A DNA stretch of 52,610 nucleotides, from positions 947 to 53,556 of the forward strand of contig CAMYMU010000034.1 of the NCBI GenBank assembly GCA_947259575.1, written 5' to 3'. Made by a program: the position numbers and the translations under genes. Of this stretch, positions 30,146 through 41,248 are shown piece by piece. Positions within the stretch are counted from its first letter, which is position 1, and each line of letters begins with the position of its first letter. Source of the stretch: an uncultured Ectothiorhodospiraceae bacterium (GTDB taxonomy: Bacteria; Pseudomonadota; Gammaproteobacteria; UBA6429; Thiohalophilaceae). The notes under the pieces were generated by a model. The model did no database searches. It was not told where the DNA came from and was given only the letters and a program-made list of their open reading frames with translations.

Positions 30146-30901
30146 TTATACTGGGTTATCAATATCTACATAGAAATGATTTATATCAAAATCTTCTGCC
30201 AGACGCGCCCCGAGAGCCTGTACTCCATAGCGCTCAGTGGCATGGTGTCCGGCCGCCACGTAATGAATCCCGGTCTCCCGAGCTATGTGAGTGGTCTGCT
30301 CGGAGATTTCGCCACTTAAAAACAGGTCCACACCCAGCTCAACGGCCTGATCAATATATGACTGTGCACTGCCTGTGCACCAGGCAACTCTTTGAATCTG
30401 TTTGAGATCTCCCGCAATATGGAGTGGCTCGCGCTCCAACTGCTCCTGCACCACAGCGAGAAATTGCTCGACAGATAGCGCAGATTCCAGGCTGCCATAA
30501 AGCCCAATAGCAGGCTGTTCACGGCCAAACTGACCCTCAATACCAAGCCCCAGCTTTTGCGCAAGCTGGGCATTATTACCAAGCACCGGATGGGCATCGA
30601 GCGGCAGATGATAGGCGAGCAGGCTAATATCCGCTTTGAGTAAGGCCTGCAGACGGCGACGTTTCAGTCCCACAATCCGCGCATCTTCACCCTTCCAGAA
30701 ATAGCCATGGTGGACCAGAATTGCATCCGCCTTTTTCTCGATGGCAGCATCGATCAGCCCCTGGCAGGCAGTGACGCCACTGACAATTGTTTCAATCTGG
30801 TCTTTGCCCTGCACCTGCAGACCATTAGGACAATAGTCGCGAAAACGATCGACCTCCAGAAGGTCATCGCAGTGACTAACCAAGTCGTTTAATTTCACCA
30901 T
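30146..30901 (-). CDS. Nif3/DUF34 family metal-binding protein
   Basis: Member of the Nif3-like family (YbgI in E. coli; 247 residues). The 251-residue protein carries the di-metal ligand motifs HHG (H64, H65), LPLDAH (D102, H104) and GHHATE (H219, E223). Biochemical function is unresolved; GTP cyclohydrolase-like and metal-chaperone roles have been proposed for the family. It is divergent from the protease gene and precedes petA on the same strand. Confidence 0.92.
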   Translation of the reverse strand: MVKLNDLVSHCDDLLEVDRFRDYCPNGLQVQGKDQIETIVSGVTACQGLIDAAIEKKADAILVHHGYFWKGEDARIVGLKRRRLQALLKADISLLAYHLPLDAHPVLGNNAQLAQKLGLGIEGQFGREQPAIGLYGSLESALSVEQFLAVVQEQLEREPLHIAGDLKQIQRVAWCTGSAQSYIDQAVELGVDLFLSGEISEQTTHIARETGIHYVAAGHHATERYGVQALGARLAEDFDINHFYVDIDNPV

Positions 30902-30962
30902 GCACTCGCCATCTCCATCGGTTATGCTTATAGCTAACCTCTATTCTAACTCAAGTAAAAAC

Positions 30963-32114
30963 ATGCAACTCAGAAAAAATATCGCTTTTATATTCCAGTT
31001 CACGACCATCGGTCTTGCCCTCGCCTTTGTCATCATTTATTTATACCCGAACCTGCTCGGTAACCAACCGCAGGAAGTTCTGCTTCAACAAGGTGAAGGT
31101 GAAATTAAACGTCTCGAACCAAGTAAAGGGGTCGTCTCCTATGCGGCTGCCGTGAAAAAAGCTGCACCCGCTATTGTAAATATCTACGCAACTAAACTGG
31201 TTACTCAAAAACGTACACCTTTTTTTGATGACCCCCTGTTCCGCCACTTCTTTGGCGATGAGGAAAGTGCAACCCGTCAGCGTAAAGAACCCAGTCTAGG
31301 TTCCGGCGTAATTCTTAGTAGCGAGGGATATATTCTTACCAATAACCATGTCATCTCGGATGCAGCAGAGATCGCTGTTGCCTTAAATGATGGACGTACT
31401 ACCTCTGCCAAGCTGTTTGGTGCCGACCCCGAATCAGATCTGGCCGTTTTAAAAATCGAGCTAAAAGACCTTCCCGTTGTTACCCTGGGACGTTCCGACA
31501 ATCTGGAGGTCGGTGATGTTGTCCTTGCGATCGGCAACCCCTTTGGTGTCGGTCAGACTGTTACCTCAGGTATTGTCAGCGGTCTGGGACGAACAGAGTT
31601 GGGCATTAATACTTTTGAGAACTTCATTCAAACGGATGCAGCAATTAACCCCGGCAACTCAGGTGGCGCCCTGATCAACGCCAACGGCGAATTAGTTGGT
31701 ATCAATACAGCAATCTTCAGTCAAAGTGGCGGCTCTCACGGTATTGGTTTTGCGATTCCCGTGAACCTCGCTAAAGATGTCTTAACCCAATTGATAGAAC
31801 ACGGGCGAGTGATACGCGGTTGGTTAGGAATAAAGATCCAGGACATCTCGCCGCAACTGGCCAAGGCCTTCGAGCTGGACTCAACCGATGGCGTAGTGAT
31901 TAGTAATATTGTTGTAAATGGTCCGGCTGACAAAGCAGAACTGGATCGTGGTGACATTATCACTCATGTTGATGGTAATAAGGTGCGCGATTTCCGTGAA
32001 ACACTGAATCAAATCAGCATGCACAAACCGGGTGATAAAATTACGCTATCGATTATTCGTGATGGTAAGAAAATGGAGAAGACGGCAATGGTTAGTGAAC
32101 GACCCAGTAGCTAA
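30963..32114 (+). CDS. algW: DegS/AlgW-type periplasmic serine protease
   Basis: HtrA-family protease of 383 residues from this start: one N-terminal transmembrane anchor (about 6-29), a trypsin-like domain with the triad H129, D159 and S233 (in TNNHV, SDLAV and GNSGG), and a single PDZ domain (about 265-370). Single PDZ plus anchor is the DegS/AlgW type, which cleaves the anti-sigma factor of the RpoE/AlgU envelope-stress pathway. Location next to hisC matches AlgW of pseudomonads; the symbol is by analogy. The ATG at 30963 has no good ribosome-binding site; in-frame starts at 30900 and 30924 exist. Confidence 0.92.
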   Translation: MQLRKNIAFIFQFTTIGLALAFVIIYLYPNLLGNQPQEVLLQQGEGEIKRLEPSKGVVSYAAAVKKAAPAIVNIYATKLVTQKRTPFFDDPLFRHFFGDEESATRQRKEPSLGSGVILSSEGYILTNNHVISDAAEIAVALNDGRTTSAKLFGADPESDLAVLKIELKDLPVVTLGRSDNLEVGDVVLAIGNPFGVGQTVTSGIVSGLGRTELGINTFENFIQTDAAINPGNSGGALINANGELVGINTAIFSQSGGSHGIGFAIPVNLAKDVLTQLIEHGRVIRGWLGIKIQDISPQLAKAFELDSTDGVVISNIVVNGPADKAELDRGDIITHVDGNKVRDFRETLNQISMHKPGDKITLSIIRDGKKMEKTAMVSERPSS

Positions 32115-32116
32115 GC

Positions 32117-33184
32117 TTAGTTTGCTAACGCAGTTGTTAGCGCCGACAGGAAGGCTTCATTTTCAGAAGGTAAACCGACTGTCACCCGTAAACAATTGTT
32201 TAAACTCGCTGATGACTTGGAAAGATTTTTGATAAGCACCTTTTGTTGTTTAAGTGAATCAAATACCTCATCTGCCGATTTGCTCTTGCAACGAAACAGG
32301 ACAAAATTTGCCTGGGTGGGATAGACATCTATCCCTTCCAGCGCGTCCATACTTGTAACCAGGCTTTCACGATCTTTTTTAATCTGCTCCGTTTGCTGAT
32401 TTAGCACATCAACATTATCCAGGGCAAACTCTGCACTGAGTTGGGTCAGGACATTGATGTTATAGGGTAAACGCACTTTATCGATTTCATTGATTAGTTT
32501 TGCTGAGCCTGCCATATAACCAAGTCGAAGTCCTGCCAAGCCCATCTTCGAAACCGTACGCATAACCAGAAGGTTTTCATACTGTTCTAACTTATCCGCA
32601 TAGGATTTGTCGGCAAAAGCATAGTAAGCCTCATCAATCACAACCAGGGCATCAGTTGATAAAATGATCTTGTCGATCAGCGCCTCATCAAACAAATTAC
32701 CTGTTGGATTATTCGGATAGGCAAGAAATATGACGGCTGGTTGATATTGCTCGATGGTAGTCAATGTTGCGCCAGCATCAAGACTGAAATCATCAGCCAA
32801 TGACACCCCCACATAAGGCATATCAAGAAAGGTAGCGATCATCTTGTACATGACAAAGCTCGGTTCGACTGACATTACCGTTCGATCAGATCCACTAACT
32901 GCCATCATGATCATCTGGATTAATTCGTCTGAGCCATTACCTAGAATGATGTCAGCACTGTCAGGAATATTTAATGATGAATAGATTTTTGACTTGAGTA
33001 ACTGCGCAGAAGGATCAGGGTAACGGTTTAACTCTGATTGCTTAAGTAATTCCAACCATTTACTGGTTAACTCGTCGGACCAACGATAGGGATTCTCCAT
33101 CGCATCGAGTTTGATATAACCCGATGAGTCCGGAACATGGTAAGCCGATAAGGCTTGTATCTCAGGACGAATCCAGTTTTTCAT
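32117..33184 (-). CDS. hisC: Histidinol-phosphate aminotransferase
   Basis: PLP enzyme of histidine synthesis, 355 residues (E. coli 356). Recognisable are the LGNGSDELI cofactor-phosphate block (about 81-89), YPNNPTGN, the DEAYYAF stretch and the Schiff-base lysine in RTVSKMGLAGLRLGY. ATG start. It ends two bases from the stop of the convergent protease gene and is the last gene of a hisG-hisD-hisC group. Confidence 0.96.
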   Translation of the reverse strand: MKNWIRPEIQALSAYHVPDSSGYIKLDAMENPYRWSDELTSKWLELLKQSELNRYPDPSAQLLKSKIYSSLNIPDSADIILGNGSDELIQMIMMAVSGSDRTVMSVEPSFVMYKMIATFLDMPYVGVSLADDFSLDAGATLTTIEQYQPAVIFLAYPNNPTGNLFDEALIDKIILSTDALVVIDEAYYAFADKSYADKLEQYENLLVMRTVSKMGLAGLRLGYMAGSAKLINEIDKVRLPYNINVLTQLSAEFALDNVDVLNQQTEQIKKDRESLVTSMDALEGIDVYPTQANFVLFRCKSKSADEVFDSLKQQKVLIKNLSKSSASLNNCLRVTVGLPSENEAFLSALTTALAN

Positions 33185-33207
33185 AGCTGATTTTTCAATA
33201 TAAGAAC

Positions 33208-34521
33208 TTATGACTTGATTCGATATTCCGCGGAACGTGCGTGAGCAGTCAGTCCTTCTCCGTGCGCTAACGCCGAGGCCGTTTTACCCAGTTCAGATGC
33301 ACCATCAGCAGAACACATGATCAAACTCGAGCGTTTTTGAAAATCGTAGACTCCCAACGGAGAACTAAAGCGTGCCGTACGCGAGGTTGGTAAAACGTGA
33401 TTGGGACCAGCACAGTAATCGCCAATGGCTTCAGCAGTGAAACGTCCCATGAAGATTGCACCTGCGTGCTTAACTTTTTTCGCCCAGTCTTGTGGATCAT
33501 CCATCGACAACTCTAAGTGCTCAGGTGCAATATGGTTAACCACATCGATCGCCTCATCGAGGTCTTTTACTTTAATGAATGCACCACGAGCATTAAGCGA
33601 AGCCTCAATAATTTCAGCGCGGGGCATCGTTGCCATTAACTTGACCATGCTCTGCTGCACTTTTTCAAGAAAATCACCATCCTGTGAAATCAATATTGAT
33701 TGTGCATCTTCATCGTGTTCCGCTTGCGAAAACAAATCCATAGCAATCCAGTCAGGATCGGTCTTACCATCACAGACAACCGCAATCTCTGAGGGTCCGG
33801 CGATCATATCAATGCCGACTTTACCAAATACCATTGACTTGGCCGTGGCCACAAATATATTTCCAGGTCCAACAATTTTATCAACCCAGGGAATCGTTTC
33901 GGTTCCGTAGGCAAGAGCAGCAACCGCTTGTGCACCACCTACTGCGTAAACGGCATCAACCTCGGCAATTTTTGCCGCGGCCAGTACCAGATCGTTGACC
34001 ACACCATCAGGCGTTGGCACCACCATGATCACTTCTTCAACGCCAGCTACTTTGGCGGGTATAGCATTCATTAACACTGAGGAAGGATACGCCGCTTTGC
34101 CACCGGGAACATAGAGTCCAACTCGATCAAGTGGTGTCACTTGTTGACCCAGTACGGTGCCATCATTTTCCTGATACGACCAACTCTCTGATTTTTGTTT
34201 TTCGTGATACAAACGCACACGATCAGCGGCTTTTTGTAAAGCCTGATACGCTTGTTTATCAATCTTGTTGGCCGCTGCATCCAGATCGGCTTGCTTGATA
34301 GTCAGTTCGTCCATTGATTGAACACTCATGCGATCAAACTGGTTGGTGTAATCGATGACAGCTTTATCGCCTTCACTACGCACACGGGCAATGATGTCAC
34401 GAACCAACGTATTTACTTTGTCATCAGAAACACTTTCCCAGGCAAGAAGCTCGTCGAGCTCCGTCCAGAAATTCTCGTCACTTGTTGAAAGTTGTTGTAT
34501 ATCCAGATTAGACATTTTCAT
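33208..34521 (-). CDS. hisD: Histidinol dehydrogenase
   Basis: NAD-dependent zinc enzyme for the last two steps of histidine synthesis. The 437 residues match the family. Visible are the [16 protein letters not shown] block, [20 protein letters not shown], a [11 protein letters not shown] zinc-site stretch and GPNHVLPT near the C-terminus. The start overlaps the hisG stop as ATGA, indicating coupled translation. Confidence 0.97.
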   Translation of the reverse strand: MKMSNLDIQQLSTSDENFWTELDELLAWESVSDDKVNTLVRDIIARVRSEGDKAVIDYTNQFDRMSVQSMDELTIKQADLDAAANKIDKQAYQALQKAADRVRLYHEKQKSESWSYQENDGTVLGQQVTPLDRVGLYVPGGKAAYPSSVLMNAIPAKVAGVEEVIMVVPTPDGVVNDLVLAAAKIAEVDAVYAVGGAQAVAALAYGTETIPWVDKIVGPGNIFVATAKSMVFGKVGIDMIAGPSEIAVVCDGKTDPDWIAMDLFSQAEHDEDAQSILISQDGDFLEKVQQSMVKLMATMPRAEIIEASLNARGAFIKVKDLDEAIDVVNHIAPEHLELSMDDPQDWAKKVKHAGAIFMGRFTAEAIGDYCAGPNHVLPTSRTARFSSPLGVYDFQKRSSLIMCSADGASELGKTASALAHGEGLTAHARSAEYRIKS

Positions 34522-35147
34522 TTTACGGCTGCTGCAAAACTATCAATCAGTGCTTGAATACTCTTGTGTTTCATTTTCATTGCGGCCTTGTTTATGACCA
34601 GGCGTGAACTAACATCACAAATATGTTCGAGAGGCTCAAGACCATTTGCCTTTAAGGTATTTCCAGTATCCACTAGATCAACAATATAATCTGCCAGCTT
34701 AACAATCGGCGCAAGCTCCATTGAGCCATAGAGTTTAATGATCTCGACCTGCTTTCCCTGTTTCGCATAAAAGGCACGCGCACTATTCACGAACTTGGTA
34801 GCGATTCTTAAGCGCCCGTTCGGCGCAGGTTGCCCCTTAATACCGGCAGTCATCAATTTACATTTGGCGATCTTCAAATCAACTGGTTCATACAAACCTT
34901 CACCACCATGCTCCATCAACACATCCTTACCCGCAACACCTACATCCGCTGCACCGTATTGCACATAAGTCGGTACATCAGTCGCGCGAATGATCACAAG
35001 CTTCACATTATCCTGATTGGTATCCAGGATAAGTTTACGACTTGTCTCTGGGTCATCAACAGGTTCAATACCGGCTTGCTTCAGAAGCGGTAAGGTTTCT
35101 TTATAAATGCGTCCTTTTGACAGGGCGATAGTTAGTTTGTCACTCAT
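34518..35147 (-). CDS. hisG: ATP phosphoribosyltransferase, short form
   Basis: First enzyme of histidine synthesis. At 209 residues it is the short form, lacking the C-terminal regulatory domain of E. coli HisG (299). Short HisG proteins are known to need HisZ as partner; hisZ is not in this window. The N-terminus ([18 protein letters not shown]) and the [18 protein letters not shown]-site block are clear. Its 5' leader consists of the tandem repeats described at 35163-35223. Confidence 0.96.
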   Translation of the reverse strand: MSDKLTIALSKGRIYKETLPLLKQAGIEPVDDPETSRKLILDTNQDNVKLVIIRATDVPTYVQYGAADVGVAGKDVLMEHGGEGLYEPVDLKIAKCKLMTAGIKGQPAPNGRLRIATKFVNSARAFYAKQGKQVEIIKLYGSMELAPIVKLADYIVDLVDTGNTLKANGLEPLEHICDVSSRLVINKAAMKMKHKSIQALIDSFAAAVK

Positions 35148-35162
35148 AATATTATACTTTGT

Positions 35163-36486
<1,324 letters not shown>

Positions 36487-36511
36487 TTATGAAATAGTTA
36501 GCTGAACAGCA

Positions 36512-36766
36512 TTACGAGACGCGTAACTTGCTCGCCTTCTCCCACTCTTCCGGGGTGTAAGTCTTGATAGTCAGGGCATGCAGCTCACCGCTGGTGATCC
36601 TGTCGTTGACAGTGGCATAAACCAGCTGCTGTTTCTTGACCAGGGATTTGTCGGCAAAGACTTCACCGACGACCGTTGCATCAAAGTGACTACCGTCGCC
36701 CGTTACGGTTACCTCACAGCCGGGTAAACCGGCCTCAATTAATTGCTTTACCTGATCTGGTTCCAT
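36512..36766 (-). CDS. ibaG: BolA/IbaG family protein
   Basis: Small BolA-fold protein (84 residues) that in relatives binds monothiol glutaredoxins and may help iron-sulfur traffic. The family pattern is visible: GDGSHFDATVV (about 23-33), a KQQLVYA helix and the ELHALTIKTYTPEEW end. ATG start. Position directly before murA identifies it as IbaG (YrbA) rather than BolA proper. Confidence 0.94.
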   Translation of the reverse strand: MEPDQVKQLIEAGLPGCEVTVTGDGSHFDATVVGEVFADKSLVKKQQLVYATVNDRITSGELHALTIKTYTPEEWEKASKLRVS

Positions 36767-36890
36767 ATCTGTACCTGTATTGTCATGCAGCAGTGAAAAT
36801 AATGCGCCATTTTAACGCGCAATGACGAACAAAGCGACGGGCAAAAGCCTGGCTGGGCACGAGAATGGGTTAATTTGGGATGATTTAGAG

Positions 36891-37196
36891 CTAGTGATTG
36901 ATTGGCAGTACGGAATGTAACTCACAAACCCTGGCAATCTGTAATAACTGGTCAGGTATCTGTTCAAAACGCAGGGTGACATTTTGCTGTCGGGCTATAC
37001 GCAACCAGTCGATCAGCAGTGCGAGACCGGCACTGTCGGCACGGGCTATCCTGGACAAATTTATCGTCACTTCACCACTCATTGCGACCATAAGCGGTTT
37101 TGTGTCCCGGGATACCTGCGACACATTTTGCATGGTCAGCTCACCACTCAGGGCATATTGCTGATCATTTATCTTTTCCAGAACAGGCTGACTCAT
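36891..37196 (-). CDS. mlaB: STAS-domain component of the Mla transporter
   Basis: MlaB binds the ATPase MlaF and supports MlaFEDB activity. The 101-residue STAS protein has the central DSAGLALL block (ADSAGLALLIDWLR) containing the conserved aspartate-serine pair. The start is taken at ATG 37194-37196, one base after the mlaD stop; an in-frame ATG 18 codons upstream lies inside mlaD. In most gammaproteobacteria mlaC stands between mlaD and mlaB; here it is absent. Confidence 0.93.
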   Translation of the reverse strand: MSQPVLEKINDQQYALSGELTMQNVSQVSRDTKPLMVAMSGEVTINLSRIARADSAGLALLIDWLRIARQQNVTLRFEQIPDQLLQIARVCELHSVLPINH

Positions 37197-37197
37197 C

Positions 37198-37770
37198 TTA
37201 TTCTTTTTCTGCTTGTTCTTTGTCTTTGCTATCCATAAAGCTGGAAACAAATTGCGCGATTAATTTTTCTAACACAAGTGATCCCTGGGTTAACTCGATC
37301 TTGGAACCCTGTGCCAGGTGTTGTGGTTTACAGTCCAGACCTTTCAAGTCAGGCTCGCGACCCTCCAGTTCTGCCTGCAATTTTTCATCTTCGCAGGGGT
37401 CCGCTGCCGAACCAGGCAATAAGCCGACATACTTTTCACCTAGCAGACCAGCCGTGTAAATATTTGCAGAGGTGCCTGCTGGCAATTGATTATATTGTTC
37501 TTCAATTCGCATCGTGACAACGGCCTGGAAAGACTTGCCATCAAAACTGATATTGGTGACACGTCCCAGGGTAACACCAGCCATGGTCACAGGAGAACGT
37601 ACCTTTAAGCCACTGGCGTCTTCAAAGTTTGCCTGAATTTCGTAGCCTTCACTATTTGAGTAAGTACCCAAATTGCTTACTTGCATGGCTAGCATAAATA
37701 AGGCGGCCATACCTGCCACTACAAATAAACCTACCCATATTTCAACTGTACGTGATGTCATCATAATCAT
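37198..37770 (-). CDS. mlaD: MCE-domain protein MlaD with an extra cysteine-bearing loop
   Basis: MlaD forms a hexameric lipid pore on the periplasmic face of MlaFEDB. The 190 residues have one N-terminal transmembrane helix (about 9-29), an MCE domain (about 40-165) with [10 protein letters not shown], and a hydrophobic pore-helix region ([11 protein letters not shown]). Compared with E. coli MlaD, about 20 residues are inserted after GLLGE..., holding C126 and C147, which could form a disulfide. The ATG overlaps the mlaE stop. Confidence 0.95.
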   Translation of the reverse strand: MIMMTSRTVEIWVGLFVVAGMAALFMLAMQVSNLGTYSNSEGYEIQANFEDASGLKVRSPVTMAGVTLGRVTNISFDGKSFQAVVTMRIEEQYNQLPAGTSANIYTAGLLGEKYVGLLPGSAADPCEDEKLQAELEGREPDLKGLDCKPQHLAQGSKIELTQGSLVLEKLIAQFVSSFMDSKDKEQAEKE

Positions 37771-38552
37771 GACTCTCCAAACATTAATGCGGTCAGAATA
37801 AAGTCCAGTCCCAGGACAGCTAATGATGAGTGCACAACGGTTCTCGTCGTTGCCCGACTCACTCCTTCAGAAGTTGGTATCGCATCATAACCTTCAAAAA
37901 CTGCAATCCAGGTAATAACGGTACCAAACACAATACTTTTGATAACACCGTTAAGGATGTCATCATGATAATCAACGTTGGCCTGAATCTGAGACCAATA
38001 GGCACCTTCATCAACACCGAGTAAACCGACACCGACAAAGTAACCACCCAGTACACCGACTGCGCTGAAAATAGCAGCCAACAAGGGCATCGAAATTAAA
38101 CCAGCAAGAAAACGTGGTGCCAACACACGCCGGACCGGGTCAATCGCCATCATTTCCATCGCTGATAGTTGCTCGGTCGCTTTCATTAAACCAATTTCTG
38201 CCGTCAAGGCAGAACCTGCTCGGCCGGCAAATAATAAACCCGATACAACAGGGCCTAGCTCGCGTACGAGTGATAACGCGACGACAACACCAAGCGATTC
38301 TTCGGCGCCGAATTTTACTAATGTGTTATAACCTTGTAGTCCCAGTACCATGCCAACGAATAATCCTGAAACGAATATAATCAATAAGGAAAGCACACCT
38401 ACAGAATAAGTTTGCTGAATCAACAACCGTACCCGCGGTAACAACGCTGGAATACCCAATACGATGTTGACTAGCAGAATGCTGCCGCGCCCCAATCGTT
38501 GGAAGAAGCTCAGTCCTTTATGACCTAGAGTACGAATAGAATTCAGGCTCAT
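37767..38552 (-). CDS. mlaE: Permease of the Mla phospholipid transporter
   Basis: Integral membrane permease, 261 residues (E. coli 260), with about five to six hydrophobic segments and the family core [18 protein letters not shown] followed by [15 protein letters not shown]. Works with MlaF, MlaB and MlaD in retrograde phospholipid transport that keeps outer-membrane asymmetry. Starts as TAATG overlap with mlaF and ends in an ATGA overlap with mlaD. Confidence 0.97.
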   Translation of the reverse strand: MSLNSIRTLGHKGLSFFQRLGRGSILLVNIVLGIPALLPRVRLLIQQTYSVGVLSLLIIFVSGLFVGMVLGLQGYNTLVKFGAEESLGVVVALSLVRELGPVVSGLLFAGRAGSALTAEIGLMKATEQLSAMEMMAIDPVRRVLAPRFLAGLISMPLLAAIFSAVGVLGGYFVGVGLLGVDEGAYWSQIQANVDYHDDILNGVIKSIVFGTVITWIAVFEGYDAIPTSEGVSRATTRTVVHSSLAVLGLDFILTALMFGES

Positions 38553-39403
38553 TAGCTTGCCACTCCACTACTACCATTACTTTGAGCTCTTTGATCGGCA
38601 CCGTCCATAAGATCGGCGAGATAGTCCTTGGCCTGATAATGAAATGGTACCGGTCCATCTGAGTATCCATTCAGGAATTGCTGAGCCCACTCAGAAGATG
38701 AGTTACCCAGCTCTTCGGCGGTGCCATGACCGACAACCTTGCCATTGGAAAGCAGATAAATGTAATCGGCAATACTGCATGTCTCAGCAATATCATGTGA
38801 AACGATAATACTGGTCAGTCCCAGGGCATCGTTGAGCTCTCGGATCAGTTTAACCAGCACGCCCATAGAAATCGGATCCTGACCAGTAAACGGTTCGTCA
38901 TACATCATGATCATGGGATCCAGTGCAATAGCACGGGCCAGGGCAACTCTTCGGGCCATACCGCCGGATAATTCACTGGGCATGAGTTCGCGGGCACCAC
39001 GTAAGCCAACCGCATGTAACTTCATCAGCACCAGGTCACGAATCATATCATTGGAAAGTTCAGTGTGTTCACGCAAAGGGAAAGCAACGTTTTCGAAGAC
39101 ATTCATGTCCGTCAGCAAGGCACCATTTTGAAATAACATGCCCATGCGTTTGCGTATTTGGTATAAGGCACCGTGCCCGAGGCCGGCGATATGCTGCCCC
39201 TCTACATGCACCGTTCCAGAACTAGGCCTTAATTGGCCACCAATCAGACGCAACATAGTGGTCTTACCGGTACCACTGGGACCCATAATGGCCGTAATCT
39301 TGCCGCGTGGGATATCAAGATCAACACCATCAAAGATCATGCGATCACCACGTTCAAAATGCAGGTCGCGCACCTTTACCAAAATGTCTGAATCATCTGC
39401 CAT
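38552..39403 (-). CDS. mlaF: ATPase of the Mla phospholipid transporter
   Basis: ABC ATPase of 283 residues. Walker [10 protein letters not shown] lies at 41-49, the signature LSGGM at 145-149 and Walker B ending D169-E170 (MMYDE), followed by an H-loop in IIVSHDIAE. First gene of mlaF-E-D-B-ibaG-murA. It follows the DUF72-like gene after 34 bases; that gene may be cotranscribed with it. Confidence 0.97.
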   Translation of the reverse strand: MADDSDILVKVRDLHFERGDRMIFDGVDLDIPRGKITAIMGPSGTGKTTMLRLIGGQLRPSSGTVHVEGQHIAGLGHGALYQIRKRMGMLFQNGALLTDMNVFENVAFPLREHTELSNDMIRDLVLMKLHAVGLRGARELMPSELSGGMARRVALARAIALDPMIMMYDEPFTGQDPISMGVLVKLIRELNDALGLTSIIVSHDIAETCSIADYIYLLSNGKVVGHGTAEELGNSSSEWAQQFLNGYSDGPVPFHYQAKDYLADLMDGADQRAQSNGSSGVAS

Positions 39404-39437
39404 ATTTAATTTTGTAATCTTCCCTCACTCATCTCAA

Positions 39438-40127
39438 TCAGAGTAAGTCGAGGATAATACCTGCATTCGTTAAAAGTTGCATTGATGGTGGCTCACCATC
39501 AACAATTAAGACCTGGTTACGGTTTTCAGTCCCCGCAGCCAATATGCATTCAAATAATGTGCGCAATTGTTTTGGGTCGACTTCACCTGATAGTTTGGTC
39601 ACGCTAACCGAGCCTAAAGCAAGGTTCGACTGTAATGCTGGTTCTCCTGTCCAGACTATTCCATAGTCTTTACCAGCAAATTCTTCTGTTAACCATGCCT
39701 GCAACTGGCGCCGTTTATCTGTAGCCAAATCATCCTTAATCTCAAAGCAAAGGGGATACTTGTCTGCTAACTCCATATATATAGCAAGATCAAACTCACT
39801 CACCTCGGTCTCGACCTTAATCAGCACGGCCAGGACCCTCTCCGCTAGCGCCTCGATTCCTCGCTCGGCCTCACTTATTTGGGCTGCTGTTGCCCCTTGT
39901 GCTGGCCACTCACAAATCATTTTCAGTGACTCATCACTCTCTTCAAGCCATTCGTCAAATTTATCTGCCTGCGTTGACCAGTAGCTGGCCGGTACCATCA
40001 CTACTTGAAATTCATTTCCGTAGTAACCCACCTGCCATTCATCGGGTAAATCCTCGGGATAAAATTCCCCGGACCAGCCTTCATGTATCCAGCCGCGAGC
40101 CCCAATCAAGACCACATGTTCGCTCAA
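39438..40127 (-). CDS. DUF72-like protein of unknown function
   Basis: About 229 residues from this start. The N-terminal stretch (IGARGWIHEGWSGEFYPEDL) followed by a conserved NEFQVVMVPASYW resembles the entry strand and FYP motif of DUF72 (YecE-like TIM-barrel) proteins; the rest is diverged, acidic and lacks membrane segments. The start is uncertain: TTG at 40125-40127 is chosen because AAGG lies 9 bases upstream and a perfect TATAAT lies at 40162-40167; longer in-frame starts at 40193 and 40250 would begin upstream of that promoter. It precedes mlaF on the same strand and is divergent from the zinc-ribbon gene. Confidence 0.6.
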   Translation of the reverse strand: MSEHVVLIGARGWIHEGWSGEFYPEDLPDEWQVGYYGNEFQVVMVPASYWSTQADKFDEWLEESDESLKMICEWPAQGATAAQISEAERGIEALAERVLAVLIKVETEVSEFDLAIYMELADKYPLCFEIKDDLATDKRRQLQAWLTEEFAGKDYGIVWTGEPALQSNLALGSVSVTKLSGEVDPKQLRTLFECILAAGTENRNQVLIVDGEPPSMQLLTNAGIILDLL

Positions 40128-40161
40128 TGTCAAAAACCTTGTAGATGATTCAATTGGATTG

Positions 40162-40167
40162 ATTATA
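40162..40167 (-). promoter_or_regulatory. Candidate -10 box of the DUF72-like gene
   Basis: A perfect TATAAT on the minus strand lies about 35 bases upstream of the chosen TTG start. No good -35 is seen at 17 bases, so the call rests on the -10 and on the position in a divergent intergenic gap. Confidence 0.4.
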
Positions 40168-40249
40168 CTGGTGTTTGCCACAATGCCCAGCATATTGATC
40201 GTGGCTGAATCGTAACTGAACGAGCAACAAAAATAAGGGTTCATAAACA

Positions 40250-40435
40250 ATGGGTGATGTAGTACGCTTCAAAAAGCCTAAATTGAAGGAAAAACACAAA
40301 GGCAAAACCCTTTGCCGTAGTGGCTTCCATAAGTGGGAAATCGATAAAAGCAAACCGTTCTCTGTGAAGCAAGGGAAGCTACTAACAGTTTATAAATGCA
40401 AGCGTTGCGGTAAAATCAAGACAACTGAAGAATAA
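40250..40435 (+). CDS. Small zinc-ribbon-like protein
   Basis: A 61-residue basic protein. The metal-ligand pattern is C22-x3-H (LCRSGFHKWE) and a C-terminal CxxC (YKCKRCGK), consistent with one zinc site. The CRSGFHKW core followed by KQG.L.T.Y.C.RCG is, as far as I recall, shared by small uncharacterised proteins of Pseudomonas and Marinobacter relatives. Start ATG with AAGGG about 10 bases upstream. It stands 10 bases before mlaA and is likely cotranscribed with it. Function unknown. Confidence 0.75.
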   Translation: MGDVVRFKKPKLKEKHKGKTLCRSGFHKWEIDKSKPFSVKQGKLLTVYKCKRCGKIKTTEE

Positions 40436-40445
40436 AAACTCATAC

Positions 40446-41228
40446 ATGAAACTGACGCGTCTTTCTAAAAACCTAGTTCTAATCTTATGCCTGTTTGCCA
40501 GTTCATGCGCAACGGTCTCGGCACCCGATGATCGTGATCCCTGGGAATCCTTCAACCGTTCTATTGGTTCATTCAATGATGCATTTGATAAAGCAATTGC
40601 TGTACCGGTTGCCACTGCATACCAGGCCGTTCTACCTGATTTTATCGAGACGGGTATCTCCAACTTTTTCAGTAATCTGGGTGATGTCATTGTTATTGTA
40701 AACGACCTATTACAATTCAAGTTTGAACAGGCTGGTTCAGACTTCTCACGCTTAATAATGAATACTACCTTTGGACTGCTTGGCTTTATTGATGTCGCTA
40801 CACATATGGATTTACCCAAGCATGACGAAGACTTTGGTCAGACGCTTGCAACCTGGGGTGTGGGTGATGGCGCCTACTTAGTGCTACCGTTTCTTGGTCC
40901 AAGCTCTGTGCGTGATGCAACGGGGCTGGTCGTCGACTTCAGTTTCCTTGACCCGGTAACCTATATTGAAGATGATGAAGCACGATGGTCATTGATAGCC
41001 TTACGCGCAGTTGATAAACGTGCTAATTTACTGGAAGCCAGCCGTATCCTGGAACAATCGGGCATCGATCCTTACGTCGCGTTACGTAATACCTACTATC
41101 AAATCCGTGAAAATCAGATTTATGATGGTAACCCACCTATTAAAGATGACATCAAGGCGCCAACAGAAGAAGACCTCAAGCTGGAAGACGAGCTTGAAAA
41201 AGAACTGTTACTTGATTCACTTAAATAA
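40446..41228 (+). CDS. mlaA: Outer-membrane lipoprotein MlaA (VacJ)
   Basis: MlaA removes phospholipid from the outer leaflet of the outer membrane. The 260-residue protein has a lipoprotein signal peptide with lipidated C21 (FASSC), then the VacJ core: DPWESFNRSI...FNDAFDKA (about 30-55) and NTTFGLLGFIDVA, DEDFGQTLATWGVGDGAYLVLPFLGPSS. It is 260 long versus 251 in E. coli. Placed beside, but divergent from, the mlaFEDB operon, which is less usual; mlaC is not seen. Confidence 0.96.
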   Translation: MKLTRLSKNLVLILCLFASSCATVSAPDDRDPWESFNRSIGSFNDAFDKAIAVPVATAYQAVLPDFIETGISNFFSNLGDVIVIVNDLLQFKFEQAGSDFSRLIMNTTFGLLGFIDVATHMDLPKHDEDFGQTLATWGVGDGAYLVLPFLGPSSVRDATGLVVDFSFLDPVTYIEDDEARWSLIALRAVDKRANLLEASRILEQSGIDPYVALRNTYYQIRENQIYDGNPPIKDDIKAPTEEDLKLEDELEKELLLDSLK

Positions 41229-41248
41229 ACCGGAATAGACTTAAACCC

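Noticed and set aside
30900-30962. Longer DegS/AlgW-type protein with 21 extra residues
   Set aside because: It would overlap the start of the divergent Nif3-like gene, and the extra residues look unlike a signal anchor; the start stays somewhat uncertain.
32110-32119. 10-bp palindrome at the junction of the protease gene and hisC
   Set aside because: Made largely from the two facing stop codons; too short to be informative.
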